DNA from: an uncultured Sutterella sp.
Lineage (GTDB): Bacteria; Pseudomonadota; Gammaproteobacteria; Burkholderiales; Burkholderiaceae_F
DNA: 59,842 nucleotides
Reading direction: 5' to 3'
Assembly: GCA_958347955.1 (NCBI GenBank)
Contig: CATVXH010000013.1
Span: forward strand, 1 to 59,842
Shown here: piece after piece, positions 9,134 through 18,006 of the stretch
Layout of the letters: every line of letters starts with the position of its first letter
Numbering within the stretch: the stretch's first letter is position 1
Notes under the pieces: model-generated
Databases searched by the model: none
Told to the model about the DNA's origin: nothing
What the model saw: the letters and a program-made list of their open reading frames with translations, nothing else
Translations under genes and position numbers: made by a program

Positions 9134-12100
9134 TTGAAAATCGCCCATAGTTACTCTTCCGATAATTCAATTGGACCGCTGAGCAAAAGCCGCCGCTCAA
9201 AGTGGCGCGTTTTGTTGCGCGCGGCTGGCTGGGTTTTACTGTTTTTATATCTCTTTTTAACCACAGCGTTACTGGTGGTTAGACTTTGGGTCGTGCCCAA
9301 CATTGAAACCTACTACCCAAGACTTGAACGCTACATCGAAGATCGCACAGGCACTCAGATTGAAGCCCAAGACGTGCACATTGACTGGGAGTGGCTCAGA
9401 CCGCGCATCACGCTCACGGATGTGACTTTCGCGCAACCAGGCAAAAGAGTGTCTCTCACCCTTCCAAAGGTGCAGGCGACATTCGCCTTATCTTCTTTTT
9501 ATACCTTCTCGCCGAACTTTTCGCGTCTGATTGTGTTTAACCCGCAACTTAGGGTTGAAAGACTGTCTGATGATGTTTTTAACATCGCAGGGTTTGAAAT
9601 TGACACAGGCGCCGCTGCCTCACCTCAACCTGAGAAAAAATCCAACGCAGGCATGCGCATTTTGGATTGGGTTCTTTCTCAAGAGCATTTGGAAATTATC
9701 AACGGAGAGTTTCGTTATATTGACTTTACAAACGAGCGCCCACGTCCGGTACTCCTGCACAACACGAACGCTGTGTTGCACCGCTACATGATTGCCTGGA
9801 AGTTCGGCTTACAGTCGACAGCCATCAGAGAAAACAGAAGTCCGATTGACATTCGGGCAACGTTCCGTGAAAAGTACTTCGGTTCTTCTAATCGCCTCGA
9901 AAAATTACACGGCACAATATTTGCCTCCATTCCCTCTATCAATTTCGGACGAATTGCCAAACGAGTCGACCTCGATACTTTTCTTCAGGAGGGTGTCGGT
10001 CAAGCGAATATATGGTTGGATTTTGACAAGTTAAAGATCACCCAGTTAACCGCTGATGTCTCCCTCCACGATGTCAGTATGCGATGGCGTCCCAATGACA
10101 ACCCCATCCGCGTTGACATGTTCCAAGCGAGACTAAAGCACACGCTCGACGGATCCAACCTTACTGTCAGTTCGCAAGACATTATGATCAAGCCTATCGG
10201 CCAGAAGCCCTATCATCTCGGCAATATGGCGCTTAACGGTCACTTGCGAAACAACAATCTGTATGACGGGTCGCTTTATATTGATGAGTTTGATCTAAGC
10301 TCTTTGACCACGATCGGGTTGCAGTTGCCGATTTCCGATAATGCGCTTAACGCCATCCGTGAATTTCAAGCGACCGGGCTGATTAGAGATTTCAAGAGTT
10401 CTTGGCAAGGCGCTCTGAGTGCGCCCGAGCGCTATGAATTCAGCTCACGCTTTGTGGGTCTGAGCGTTCAGGACCACGAAGCTCAAAACGACGGAGATGG
10501 CAACCGATTCGGCTTTAGCAACATTTCCGGCACCATCGAAGCCGATGAAGACGGAGGCACGGTCTCCATAGACTCCCCCAACTGCACATTGAGTTTTCCC
10601 GGAATTTTCTTTGAAAAAGACTTCAATCTCGACACGCTGCAAATGCAGGCCAGTTGGTCGATGAAGCCCCGGCTGAGCTTCAAAGTAGAAAACTTACTCG
10701 TTTCCAACACAGACGCTTCCGCCCAAGTTCACGGCGGCTGGACAGACACTGGAGATCTCGGCACTCTCGAAGTTCGAGGCGATCTGCACTATTTGCGCGC
10801 CTCGGCCGCGCACAAATTTATCCCAATTGTTGCCGGCGGCAAACCCACCAACGATTGGTTAAAAGCCGCGCTTCAAGACGGTATCGCGCGCGACGGAAAA
10901 GTTGATCTTTACGGGCCGTTAAAAGAATTCCCGTACGTCAACCAACAAGATAAAGGACATATTTTCAAAATCACCGGCATAGCCGAAGGCGTGACACTGG
11001 ACTATGTCCCGACTCACCGAAAAGACTCCTCGGGGCGGTGGATTCCCGGCGAATGGCCCGTCTTTAAAAATATCAACGGCGAATTGATTTTCGAAGGCAT
11101 GTCCATGGTCGTTCGAGCCCAAAGCGGTCAAACAATGGGAGCAACGGTCAGCGACGTCATAGCCGAAATTCCAAGCTACACAGCCCATGGCCTGCCGCTT
11201 TTGATTAAAGGAAAGAGTCAGGCACCGTTGCAGGCGATGGCTCAATGGGTCAACAACAGCCCGGTTTCAGCGATGATCGGGAACGCCTTTGTCGGCACTC
11301 ACGCCACAGGAGAGGCCTCGCTTGACCTGGAACTTAATATTCCGATCACAGATCTTCACAATACCAAGGTCTCCGGCGCCGTATTGCTTAGCGGCAATAC
11401 CGTGTTGATCAACAATGTGCCAGAATTAAGTTCCGCTCAAGGTTTAGTCCGATTTACGGAGAAAGGAGTTTGGGGCAGCGGGTTAACAGCCAATGTTTAC
11501 GGATGCGATGCGACAGGTGAAATCAGTACTGATGAAACCGGGAAAATACGCATCGTCGCCTCAGCCGAGGCGACGCCAGCGGCCGCCGCCAAGATTATCG
11601 GTTCTCCGGCCATCGCCTCGCTTCTGACTCACACTGAAGGCTCCGCCCCGGTCAACACAATTGTTGAAATTCAAAACGGTGTCAGTGTCCATGTTCAAAG
11701 TAGTCTCTTGGGAATTCAAAGCAACGCCCCAGCGCCATTTAATAAAAAAGCCGATGCCGCATGGAACTTAAACTTTGACTTTGAACCCTGCGGTGACCAT
11801 GAAAAATGCGCTGCAAAGATGAACTTGAGTTTGGCCGATGTCTTGGGTATGAACATCCACTACATCGACACGGCCAAAGGATTAAAGACTCAACGCGGCA
11901 TCTTGTCCGTCGGCAAACGTTTGGATCTCAGCCCTAAAGCCGATGGTTTGGCCCTTTACATTCAAACGCCTAATTTCAAATGGGAAGACTGGGAAAGTAT
12001 TTTGACTTCAGCTCAAAACGCGCTCTCATCGGATCCCGAACGCGACCTGAAAACGCTTGATCTTAATCGCGTCTCAGTTCAAATCGGTCGCCTCGCCTAT

Positions 12101-13171
12101 AAAGGGCTTTCCTTTGACTCCATGAATATCAACGCTTCGGCCTACCCTTCCGGAGCTTGGAGCGGCACTATTGCCAGCGCGCTTGCCAAAGCAAAATTCA
12201 ACTTCACACCACGCACCGACCACTCTCATCCGCTTTTGACAGCGAATTTTGATTACCTGCACATTCCTCGCCCCGATATTGTGGACGAAGCGATGAAAGC
12301 CGCGCCGAAGGAAACTCAGTCTTTACCTTCGGTCGCGTTAACCATTGATGATTTCCGCTTTGAGGACTATCAACTCGGTCAATTATCGCTATGGGCGGAA
12401 AATGAAGGTCACGGTCCCAACACACTGTGGAATTTGAAGAGTTTTTCACTCACCAACAATGACGCCACACTCTCTGCGAACGGAATCTGGAATGCCGGAC
12501 AGAGGGAGAATTCACAAACCTCCCTTGAGGCCACTCTCGATATCAGAGATTTGGGGGAACTTCTTGAACGTTTCAAATTGGCTCACGTCATCAACGAGGG
12601 CAGCGGTCAGCTTCACACCAAACTGGCTTGGGATGGCGCGCCGGTTGATTTCAACATCAATACGTTAAACGGCAATATTTCCACCACCTTGGCCTCAGGG
12701 CAAATTCTGCAGGTCGAACCGGGAGCCGGCCGCTTGATGTCTCTGCTTTCCCTTCAGACACTACTGCGCCGCCTGACCTTTGATTTCCGTGACGTCGTAG
12801 GACAAGGACTTGTTTTTGATTCCAGTGTTTCCAACGGAACCATCACTAACGGTGTCCTTAAATTGAACGCCTTTAGACTTATCGGTCCGCAAGCGACGAT
12901 TTTAGGCGAGGGCTCGTTTGACTTGAACTCCTTTACACAAGATATCAAAATTACAGTTTTACCTGATATCAGTCTGGGAAGCGCCAGTTTGGCGCTCGGC
13001 ATCGCCAATCCGATTTTGGGCGTGGGAAGTTTTCTTGCCCAGTTGGCACTGCAGGCGCCGCTTTCCGAACTCCTAAGCACCGAGTACCGAATTACGGGCT
13101 CGGTTGATGAACCAATTGTTACCAAAGAGGGCGATAATCAAGATTCTCAAGCCCCCACTCTCTCTCCCTGA
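9134..13171 (+). CDS. yhdP: YhdP-family AsmA-like envelope protein (DUF3971/AsmA C-terminal)
   Basis: Very large single-pass envelope protein of 1345 aa. One membrane segment (about residues 26-48, VLLFLYLFLTTALLVVRLWV) anchors a periplasmic beta-rich remainder. YhdP, TamB and YdbH in E. coli are thought to bridge the periplasm and carry phospholipids to the outer membrane. The C-terminal end has the AsmA-like pattern, including FDSSVSNGTITNGVLKLN and IGPQATILGEGSFDL. The start is uncertain: the upstream-most usable codon is TTG at 9134, with no clear ribosome site. The next gene is the nitrilase-family amidase, the usual neighbour in Burkholderiales, 15 bp downstream, so they are probably cotranscribed. 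Confidence 0.88.
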   Translation: MKIAHSYSSDNSIGPLSKSRRSKWRVLLRAAGWVLLFLYLFLTTALLVVRLWVVPNIETYYPRLERYIEDRTGTQIEAQDVHIDWEWLRPRITLTDVTFAQPGKRVSLTLPKVQATFALSSFYTFSPNFSRLIVFNPQLRVERLSDDVFNIAGFEIDTGAAASPQPEKKSNAGMRILDWVLSQEHLEIINGEFRYIDFTNERPRPVLLHNTNAVLHRYMIAWKFGLQSTAIRENRSPIDIRATFREKYFGSSNRLEKLHGTIFASIPSINFGRIAKRVDLDTFLQEGVGQANIWLDFDKLKITQLTADVSLHDVSMRWRPNDNPIRVDMFQARLKHTLDGSNLTVSSQDIMIKPIGQKPYHLGNMALNGHLRNNNLYDGSLYIDEFDLSSLTTIGLQLPISDNALNAIREFQATGLIRDFKSSWQGALSAPERYEFSSRFVGLSVQDHEAQNDGDGNRFGFSNISGTIEADEDGGTVSIDSPNCTLSFPGIFFEKDFNLDTLQMQASWSMKPRLSFKVENLLVSNTDASAQVHGGWTDTGDLGTLEVRGDLHYLRASAAHKFIPIVAGGKPTNDWLKAALQDGIARDGKVDLYGPLKEFPYVNQQDKGHIFKITGIAEGVTLDYVPTHRKDSSGRWIPGEWPVFKNINGELIFEGMSMVVRAQSGQTMGATVSDVIAEIPSYTAHGLPLLIKGKSQAPLQAMAQWVNNSPVSAMIGNAFVGTHATGEASLDLELNIPITDLHNTKVSGAVLLSGNTVLINNVPELSSAQGLVRFTEKGVWGSGLTANVYGCDATGEISTDETGKIRIVASAEATPAAAAKIIGSPAIASLLTHTEGSAPVNTIVEIQNGVSVHVQSSLLGIQSNAPAPFNKKADAAWNLNFDFEPCGDHEKCAAKMNLSLADVLGMNIHYIDTAKGLKTQRGILSVGKRLDLSPKADGLALYIQTPNFKWEDWESILTSAQNALSSDPERDLKTLDLNRVSVQIGRLAYKGLSFDSMNINASAYPSGAWSGTIASALAKAKFNFTPRTDHSHPLLTANFDYLHIPRPDIVDEAMKAAPKETQSLPSVALTIDDFRFEDYQLGQLSLWAENEGHGPNTLWNLKSFSLTNNDATLSANGIWNAGQRENSQTSLEATLDIRDLGELLERFKLAHVINEGSGQLHTKLAWDGAPVDFNINTLNGNISTTLASGQILQVEPGAGRLMSLLSLQTLLRRLTFDFRDVVGQGLVFDSSVSNGTITNGVLKLNAFRLIGPQATILGEGSFDLNSFTQDIKITVLPDISLGSASLALGIANPILGVGSFLAQLALQAPLSELLSTEYRITGSVDEPIVTKEGDNQDSQAPTLSP

Positions 13172-13186
13172 AGAAAGGAAATAGTG

Positions 13187-13999
13187 ATGCGAATTGCTGC
13201 TTGTCAAATGGTTTCCGGTATCGATATTAAGAAAAATATCCGCACTGCGAAAGCGCTAATAAGTTCGGCCGCCCAAAGCGGCGCGGAGCTTGTTCTGCTG
13301 CCGGAATATTTTGCGCTAATGCCTCAATCAGACAGCCAATTGCTTGAGATGGCGGAATCCTTTGGAAACGGTCCCGTGCAAGAGGCGATGAGCCAAGCAG
13401 CCAAAGAAGCTCAAATCTGGCTTGTGGCCGGCACCATCCCATTGAAAGCTGACGACGATAAACATTTCATTGACGCCTGCATTGTCTATAACCCAAACGG
13501 TGAGGTCGCCGCGCGCTACGACAAGATTCATCTCTTTCAATTTGAACGGGGCAGTGAACACTACCATGAAGCTGAAACGACACAAGCCGGTCATGAAGTG
13601 AAATCCGTCGATATTGAAACGTGGGAAGGTATTTGCAAAGTCGGACTCTCAGTCTGCTTTGACCTGAGATTCCCAGAGTTGTTCCGCAAGCTCGACACCC
13701 CTGATATCATCACCCTGCCCGCCGCTTTTACCACTTTCACCGGTCGCGCCCATTGGGACCCGCTTCTTCGAGCCCGCGCCATTGAAAATCAATGCTATGT
13801 TTTGGCTTGTGCGCAAGGCGGCATGCACGAAAGCGGCCGGGAAACATGGGGACACAGCATCCTTATTGATCCTTGGGGAGTCACGGTGGCCGAACTCACT
13901 CAAGGAGAAGGAGTGCTGTTAGGAGACGTTTATCCAAGCCGAATTAAGCAGAGCCGAGAAATTCTACCGGCGCTCAAAAGTCGGACCTTATCTCAATAA
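13187..13999 (+). CDS. Carbon-nitrogen hydrolase, Nit1/deaminated-glutathione amidase-like
   Basis: Nitrilase-superfamily amidase, 270 aa. The catalytic triad is visible: Glu40 (LLPEYFAL), Lys113 (YDKIHLFQ) and Cys157 (SVCFDLRFPELFR). The sequence around the Cys matches the Nit1/YbeM group, which repairs deaminated glutathione, though omega-amidase activity cannot be excluded. Start: AAGGAA at 13175-13180 lies 6 nt before the ATG at 13187; a GTG three bases earlier is a weaker choice. It follows the YhdP-like gene directly. Confidence 0.88.
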   Translation: MRIAACQMVSGIDIKKNIRTAKALISSAAQSGAELVLLPEYFALMPQSDSQLLEMAESFGNGPVQEAMSQAAKEAQIWLVAGTIPLKADDDKHFIDACIVYNPNGEVAARYDKIHLFQFERGSEHYHEAETTQAGHEVKSVDIETWEGICKVGLSVCFDLRFPELFRKLDTPDIITLPAAFTTFTGRAHWDPLLRARAIENQCYVLACAQGGMHESGRETWGHSILIDPWGVTVAELTQGEGVLLGDVYPSRIKQSREILPALKSRTLSQ

Positions 14000-14007
14000 T
14001 CGTCTAA

Positions 14008-14040
14008 CCAACAGTTAACTCATCCCATCTGTTGGCTTTT
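14008..14040 (+). terminator. Probable terminator after the amidase gene
   Basis: Inverted repeat CCAACAG (14008-14014) / CTGTTGG (14029-14035) with a 14-nt loop, then CTTTTG. The stem is only 7 bp and the T run short, so the call is moderate. Confidence 0.5.
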
Positions 14041-14106
14041 GCATTATTATTGTTGTTTGTAGCTGGATCGGCTTTAGCGGTTTTCACCTTATAAGAGGTT
14101 TAAGTT

Positions 14107-14712
14107 TTGTTTCGATTAATGACCCCCATTGTGTTGCTGACGCGTATGTTGGTTGGAGCCTATCCTCAGTGGATCGGCAGTCAGCCTTCGGATAAGCAAC
14201 GCATTTATTTTGCCAATCACACCAGTCACCTGGATACAATTGTCATTTGGTCATCGCTGCCAAAAGAGATGCGTTCGCACACGCGGCCTGTTGCCGCCAA
14301 AGACTACTGGGTTAAAGGAGCCATCCGACGCCGCATCGCCATTGAGGAATTAAATGTGGTTTTGGTGGATCGACGCCGCACAGAACACAGTGATCCTCTT
14401 GAACCGCTCAGGGACTGTTTGCGGGAAGGCTCCTCAATGATCATTTTCCCGGAAGGCACGCGCCGCCCCCAAGCCATTCCTAGTGAATTTAAGAGTGGCA
14501 TTTGGCGTCTTGCTCGCGAATTCCCAAATGTGGAATTGATCCCGGTTTACATTGAAAATTTATACCGAGCGATGCCCAAGGGAGCGTTAATTCCTGTGCC
14601 CACGGTCTGCTCAATTCGTTTCGGCGCGCCTTTGCCTTTCAGTCCGGATGATCCCAAGGAAGAATTCCTGACCAGAGCCCGCGAAGCGGTGATTAAACTG
14701 TCGGAGGCTTGA
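14107..14712 (+). CDS. PlsC-like lysophospholipid acyltransferase
   Basis: Membrane-associated acyltransferase of the PlsC/LPLAT family, 201 aa. Motif I is NHTSHLD near residue 37 (catalytic His and Asp), and motif III is FPEGTRR near residue 116. It probably acylates 1-acyl-glycerol-3-phosphate or a related lysolipid. The start is a TTG at 14107 preceded by AAGAGG; an in-frame ATG at 14119 is the alternative. The next gene, cdsA-like, begins one base after this stop, so the pair forms an operon for consecutive steps of phospholipid synthesis. At 201 aa it is shorter than E. coli PlsC (245 aa). Confidence 0.85.
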   Translation: MFRLMTPIVLLTRMLVGAYPQWIGSQPSDKQRIYFANHTSHLDTIVIWSSLPKEMRSHTRPVAAKDYWVKGAIRRRIAIEELNVVLVDRRRTEHSDPLEPLRDCLREGSSMIIFPEGTRRPQAIPSEFKSGIWRLAREFPNVELIPVYIENLYRAMPKGALIPVPTVCSIRFGAPLPFSPDDPKEEFLTRAREAVIKLSEA

Positions 14713-14713
14713 T

Positions 14714-15670
14714 ATGCGGCTAGGTATTACATTGCAAGAAACCTACACTCTTGTTCTGACAGTTTTGGTGCTTTTGGCCGCCTTCGGGACAAGCTACTGC
14801 CAATGGGCTATTCGGAAAGCGACAGCACCCGAACAAATTGAACGCATTCAGGTTGTCAACTCCCGTGTGAAAATGGGCTGGTGGCTGATCGCCGTCTTCA
14901 CCCTGGCATTCTGGGCCGGTCAGACGGTGATTCTTATTGTGTTCGCTTTGGTGAGCTTTTTCACGTTCCGTGAGTTTGTGGCGCTCACACCGACAAAAGT
15001 TTCGGATCACTGGGCCCTGGTCGTTTCCTTTTATATTGTTATTCCACTTCAATATGTATTAATCGGTCTCGATCTTTATTGGCTTTTCACCGTATTCATT
15101 CCGGTCTACCTCTTTTTACTGTTGCCGGTGCTCATGTCTTTGCGCCCCGACAGCGACCGCTTCCTTGAACGTGTGGCCAAAGTTCAATGGGGTCTGATGC
15201 TTAGCGTTTACTGTATCAGTCACGCGCCGGCACTGATGAATTTTGACATCACCCGGTTTGGCTCCAGTCCGTCATTGCTTCTGCTTTTTTACCTTTTGAT
15301 CGTGTTTTTGGGTGATCTTATCGTTGTGATGGCGAGCTCTTACTTCGGTGGCAAGACATTGCGTGACAATCCTCATAAGACAATGAAAGGCATTCTGATC
15401 GGTGGACTTATCACCATTTTGGTGGGATACGCCCTCTTCTGGATGACTCCATTCAGAACCTGGCAAGCTTTGGTCATGGCCATCGTCATTGTGGTAACCG
15501 GCGCATTCGGCGATATTGTCATTTCCTCAGTGAAGCGCTCGTTAGGCAGCCGGTTCATGGACGGAGACAAATACATTGGCCGTGGCAACCTTGAACGTCT
15601 GGCTCCGCTCATGTTCTCCGCGCCGATTTACTATCACATCACCCAGGCCTATTTCTCGGCCAACTGGTAA
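14714..15670 (+). CDS. cdsA: Phosphatidate cytidylyltransferase (CdsA family)
   Basis: Integral membrane enzyme that makes CDP-diacylglycerol from phosphatidic acid and CTP. About eight hydrophobic segments run through 318 aa. The family signature sits at the C-terminus: DIVISSVKRSLGSRFMD followed by GRGNLERLAP, with NPHKTMKG earlier in place of the common SPKKTWEG. The ATG at 14714 follows GGAGG placed in the end of the upstream acyltransferase gene, so translation is probably coupled. It resembles the longer CdsA/YnbB variant group rather than the classic E. coli CdsA. Confidence 0.85.
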   Translation: MRLGITLQETYTLVLTVLVLLAAFGTSYCQWAIRKATAPEQIERIQVVNSRVKMGWWLIAVFTLAFWAGQTVILIVFALVSFFTFREFVALTPTKVSDHWALVVSFYIVIPLQYVLIGLDLYWLFTVFIPVYLFLLLPVLMSLRPDSDRFLERVAKVQWGLMLSVYCISHAPALMNFDITRFGSSPSLLLLFYLLIVFLGDLIVVMASSYFGGKTLRDNPHKTMKGILIGGLITILVGYALFWMTPFRTWQALVMAIVIVVTGAFGDIVISSVKRSLGSRFMDGDKYIGRGNLERLAPLMFSAPIYYHITQAYFSANW

Positions 15671-15676
15671 TACACC

Positions 15677-15700
15677 GAGAGGCTCCACCGGGAGCCTCTC
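15677..15700. terminator. Hairpin between cdsA and pyrG, probable bidirectional terminator
   Basis: Perfect 10-bp stem GAGAGGCTCC / GGAGCCTCTC with loop ACCG. Neither side has a long T run (TCAATTTG on the plus side), so it may work weakly or with Rho. Confidence 0.6.
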
Positions 15701-15745
15701 TCAATTTGCGCCTTCCGCTATTTTTAAGCGGCGATCCGCTTAGAA

Positions 15746-17389
15746 CTATTCTTGAGATTCCTTATCTCGTTGGCTTTTTTGCACCGCGGCTTTAATAAAC
15801 GCCTCAAACAATGGATGACCGGAACGCGGCGTCGAAGTAAATTCAGGATGGAACTGAACACCAAAAAAGAACGGATGATCGGATAGCTCCATCATTTCCG
15901 GCAATTCTTCTTTTAGTGTTCGAGCTGAAATAACTAATCCCGCGGCTTCCAATTGAGGAACGTAAGACGGATTCACCTCATAGCGATGACGGTGCCGTTC
16001 GCAAACCTTTTCTCCATAAATCCGATAACCGACAGTCCCAGGTTTAACAGCGGCTTGTTGTTTTCCTAAACGCATTGTGCCGCCCAAGTCGCTGCCTTCA
16101 TCACGCTTTTGCAGTTGTCCGCTCTGATCTGTCCACTCAGTAATAAGGGAAACAACAGGATAAGGAGTGCCGGCTTCCAACTCTGTGGAATTGGCATTTT
16201 CCAAGCCACAAACATGTCTAGCGAATTCAATCACCGCCAATTGCATTCCAAGACAAATTCCCAAATAGGGAATTTTGTTAACACGAGCGTACTCGATGGC
16301 TTGAATCATCCCCTCGGTTCCACGCTGCCCAAATCCCCCCGGAACCAAAATGGCGTCCATATTTCGGAGCAGATCTGTCCCCTTTTGTTCGATTTCTGTC
16401 GCATCGACAAAAATTCGGTTCACACGAGTATGGGTATGAATTCCCGCGTGAAGCAGAGCTTCATTCAAGCTTTTATAGCTGTCCGCATAGTCAACGTATT
16501 TTCCGACCATGGCGACATTGACTTCGCGCTCGGGTTTCTTCAGTTCCTCACAAATCTTTTTCCAGTCACTAAGATCCGCCGGTTTTAAGTCGGTTAAATT
16601 TAAACGCCTGCAAATAATTTCATCCAAGTGCTGATCATGCAAAATAAGGGGAACTTCATAAATCGTCTCCGCATCCCAAACGCTGATCACATGATCGACC
16701 TGCAAATTGGAAAACAAGGCAATCTTTGCCCGTTCTGCTTCTGGAATTCGATGTTCCGCACGGCACAAAAGGACATCTGGATAAACACCTTCCTCACGCA
16801 GTTTTTGAACTGAGTGCTGTGTGGGTTTGGTTTTCAATTCACCGGCCGAGGCAATCCAGGGACAAAGAGTCAGATGCACAAAGCAGCTGTTTTCCCGACC
16901 GATTTTCAGACTTAATTGGCGAACAGCTTCCACAAAAGGCAAAGATTCAATATCACCGATCGTGCCACCGATTTCAACTACCGCAATGTCAGCATCGCCG
17001 GCGCCTCGAACAATAAATTCCTGAATCTCGTTTGTTACATGAGGAATGACCTGAACAGTTCTGCCTAAATACTCTCCTCGACGCTCCTTGCGTAATACGC
17101 TTTCGTATATCTGTCCGGTCGTGAAGTTATTTGTTTTATGCATTTTTGAGGAGATAAAACGCTCGTAATGACCTAAATCCAAATCTGTTTCAGCCCCATC
17201 CTCAGTTACAAAAACTTCACCGTGTTGGAATGGACTCAAAGTACCCGGATCAACATTGAGATACGGATCCATTTTGATCATGGTGACGTGTAAACCGCGT
17301 GACTCCAAAATGCTGGCCAACGACGCAGCCGCCACACCCTTTCCCAAGGAGGACACAACCCCTCCCGTCACGAATACATATTTGGTCAT
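15746..17389 (-). CDS. pyrG: CTP synthase
   Basis: Makes CTP from UTP, ATP and glutamine. The N-terminal synthetase domain begins MTKYVFVTGGVVSSLGKG with the P-loop-like SSLGKGV, and contains KMDPYLNVDPGTLSPFQHGE. The C-terminal class I glutamine amidotransferase domain has the nucleophile Cys in LGICLGMQ and the His/Glu pair in FHPEF. Length 547 aa is normal. The ATG at 17389 is the conserved start. The product supplies CTP for the CdsA reaction encoded convergently next door. No partner gene (kdsA, eno) follows in the usual order; instead it is convergent with cdsA. Confidence 0.97.
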   Translation of the reverse strand: MTKYVFVTGGVVSSLGKGVAAASLASILESRGLHVTMIKMDPYLNVDPGTLSPFQHGEVFVTEDGAETDLDLGHYERFISSKMHKTNNFTTGQIYESVLRKERRGEYLGRTVQVIPHVTNEIQEFIVRGAGDADIAVVEIGGTIGDIESLPFVEAVRQLSLKIGRENSCFVHLTLCPWIASAGELKTKPTQHSVQKLREEGVYPDVLLCRAEHRIPEAERAKIALFSNLQVDHVISVWDAETIYEVPLILHDQHLDEIICRRLNLTDLKPADLSDWKKICEELKKPEREVNVAMVGKYVDYADSYKSLNEALLHAGIHTHTRVNRIFVDATEIEQKGTDLLRNMDAILVPGGFGQRGTEGMIQAIEYARVNKIPYLGICLGMQLAVIEFARHVCGLENANSTELEAGTPYPVVSLITEWTDQSGQLQKRDEGSDLGGTMRLGKQQAAVKPGTVGYRIYGEKVCERHRHRYEVNPSYVPQLEAAGLVISARTLKEELPEMMELSDHPFFFGVQFHPEFTSTPRSGHPLFEAFIKAAVQKSQRDKESQE

Positions 17390-17675
17390 CTGCGAACCCT
17401 CAAAAAAGAATTCAAACAGATTTTAATTATATGAGTGATTTTTTCTCTGACTGAACAGCTCACTAAGTGTATTGATTTATTTTTACAGAGATTTTTTGAA
17501 GAATTTAAGCACTTCTTTTTAGTTTTAATCTTATTAACTAAATTGATGGAAGCCGTATCAAACAGTCTATGACACCTTGCAGGAAGTTTTTTTCAGGTGT
17601 GTTTCATCAGCCTTCAAGCAGACACGTGAGACTAAAGTAAAAGAAATTCGATAATCTCCGAACCAACAAACATGC

Positions 17676-17708
17676 GAGCCCCGATAGTCGGGACTATCGA
17701 GGCTCTTT
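17676..17708 (+). terminator. Hairpin with short T run, possible terminator
   Basis: GAGCC (17676-17680) pairs with GGCTC (17701-17705). After one C-A mismatch, CGATAGT (17682-17688) pairs with ACTATCG (17693-17699) around loop CGGG; TTT follows. It reads as a terminator only on the plus strand. No gene is seen upstream on that strand, so it may end a small RNA or be part of the repeat-rich locus. Confidence 0.4.
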
Positions 17709-17796
17709 ACTTACGCGTTCAGCATATGAATAGCAAGATTAACGCAATGATGATTTTGATCATCCAGCGTCTCAAGCGTTTTGCTATACTGACGGA

Positions 17797-17870
17797 AGAG
17801 ATTGAATGTTGGTGCATTTTCAATCTTCCTTTAAGCGGCTTAGATGGTGGAACATCTAGGCCGTTTTGCT
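17797..17870 (+). ncRNA. Candidate small RNA ending in an intrinsic terminator
   Basis: A -10 box TATACT with TG upstream (TGCTATACT, 17785-17790) precedes two hairpins. The first pairs GGAAG (17794-17798) with CTTCC (17825-17829) and ATTGAA (17801-17806) with TTCAAT (17819-17824). The second is an 11-bp stem, CGGCTTAGATG (17836-17846) with CATCTAGGCCG (17853-17863), one G-U pair, followed by TTTT. The predicted RNA is about 70 nt. The first stem starts slightly before the predicted start of transcription, and no good -35 is seen, so the 5' end is uncertain. Confidence 0.35.
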
Positions 17871-17941
17871 ATGATTTTGTCCCCCGAGATTGAGAGGAAA
17901 CCACAGCAAAACCCCTCAATACTTAACGAAGAAAATGCACC
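17811..17941. repeat. 11-bp inverted repeats bounding a 131-bp segment (MITE-like)
   Basis: GGTGCATTTTC at 17811-17821 and its exact reverse complement GAAAATGCACC at 17931-17941. Just outside, GTT on one side mirrors TAAC on the other, so the repeat nearly extends further. This is the layout of a small non-autonomous element or a deleted insertion sequence; no clear target-site duplication was found and no second copy lies in the window. Confidence 0.4.
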
Positions 17942-18006
17942 TAACTTCGTTGGACGCTGGGCGTATTTTAGCTGAAATGAACCACCGAATTGATCGGTTC
18001 GGGGGC
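17881..18006. ncRNA. Candidate structured RNA element with a multi-way junction
   Basis: The outer helix CCCCCGA (17881-17887) / TCGGGGG (17999-18005) closes four local stems: ATTGAG-GG (17889-17897) with CC-CTCAAT (17912-17920); AACGAAG (17925-17931) with CTTCGTT (17945-17951); ACGC (17954-17957) with GCGT (17961-17964); and ACCGA (17984-17988) with TCGGT (17994-17998). GGGGGC at 18001-18006 can instead pair with GCCCCC at 18046-18051, so two exclusive folds are possible. It matches no riboswitch or housekeeping RNA that I know. The strand is not settled. Confidence 0.35.

Noticed and set aside
16109..16588. 159-codon open frame antisense to pyrG
   Set aside because: Shadow of a highly conserved CTP synthase; no family features.
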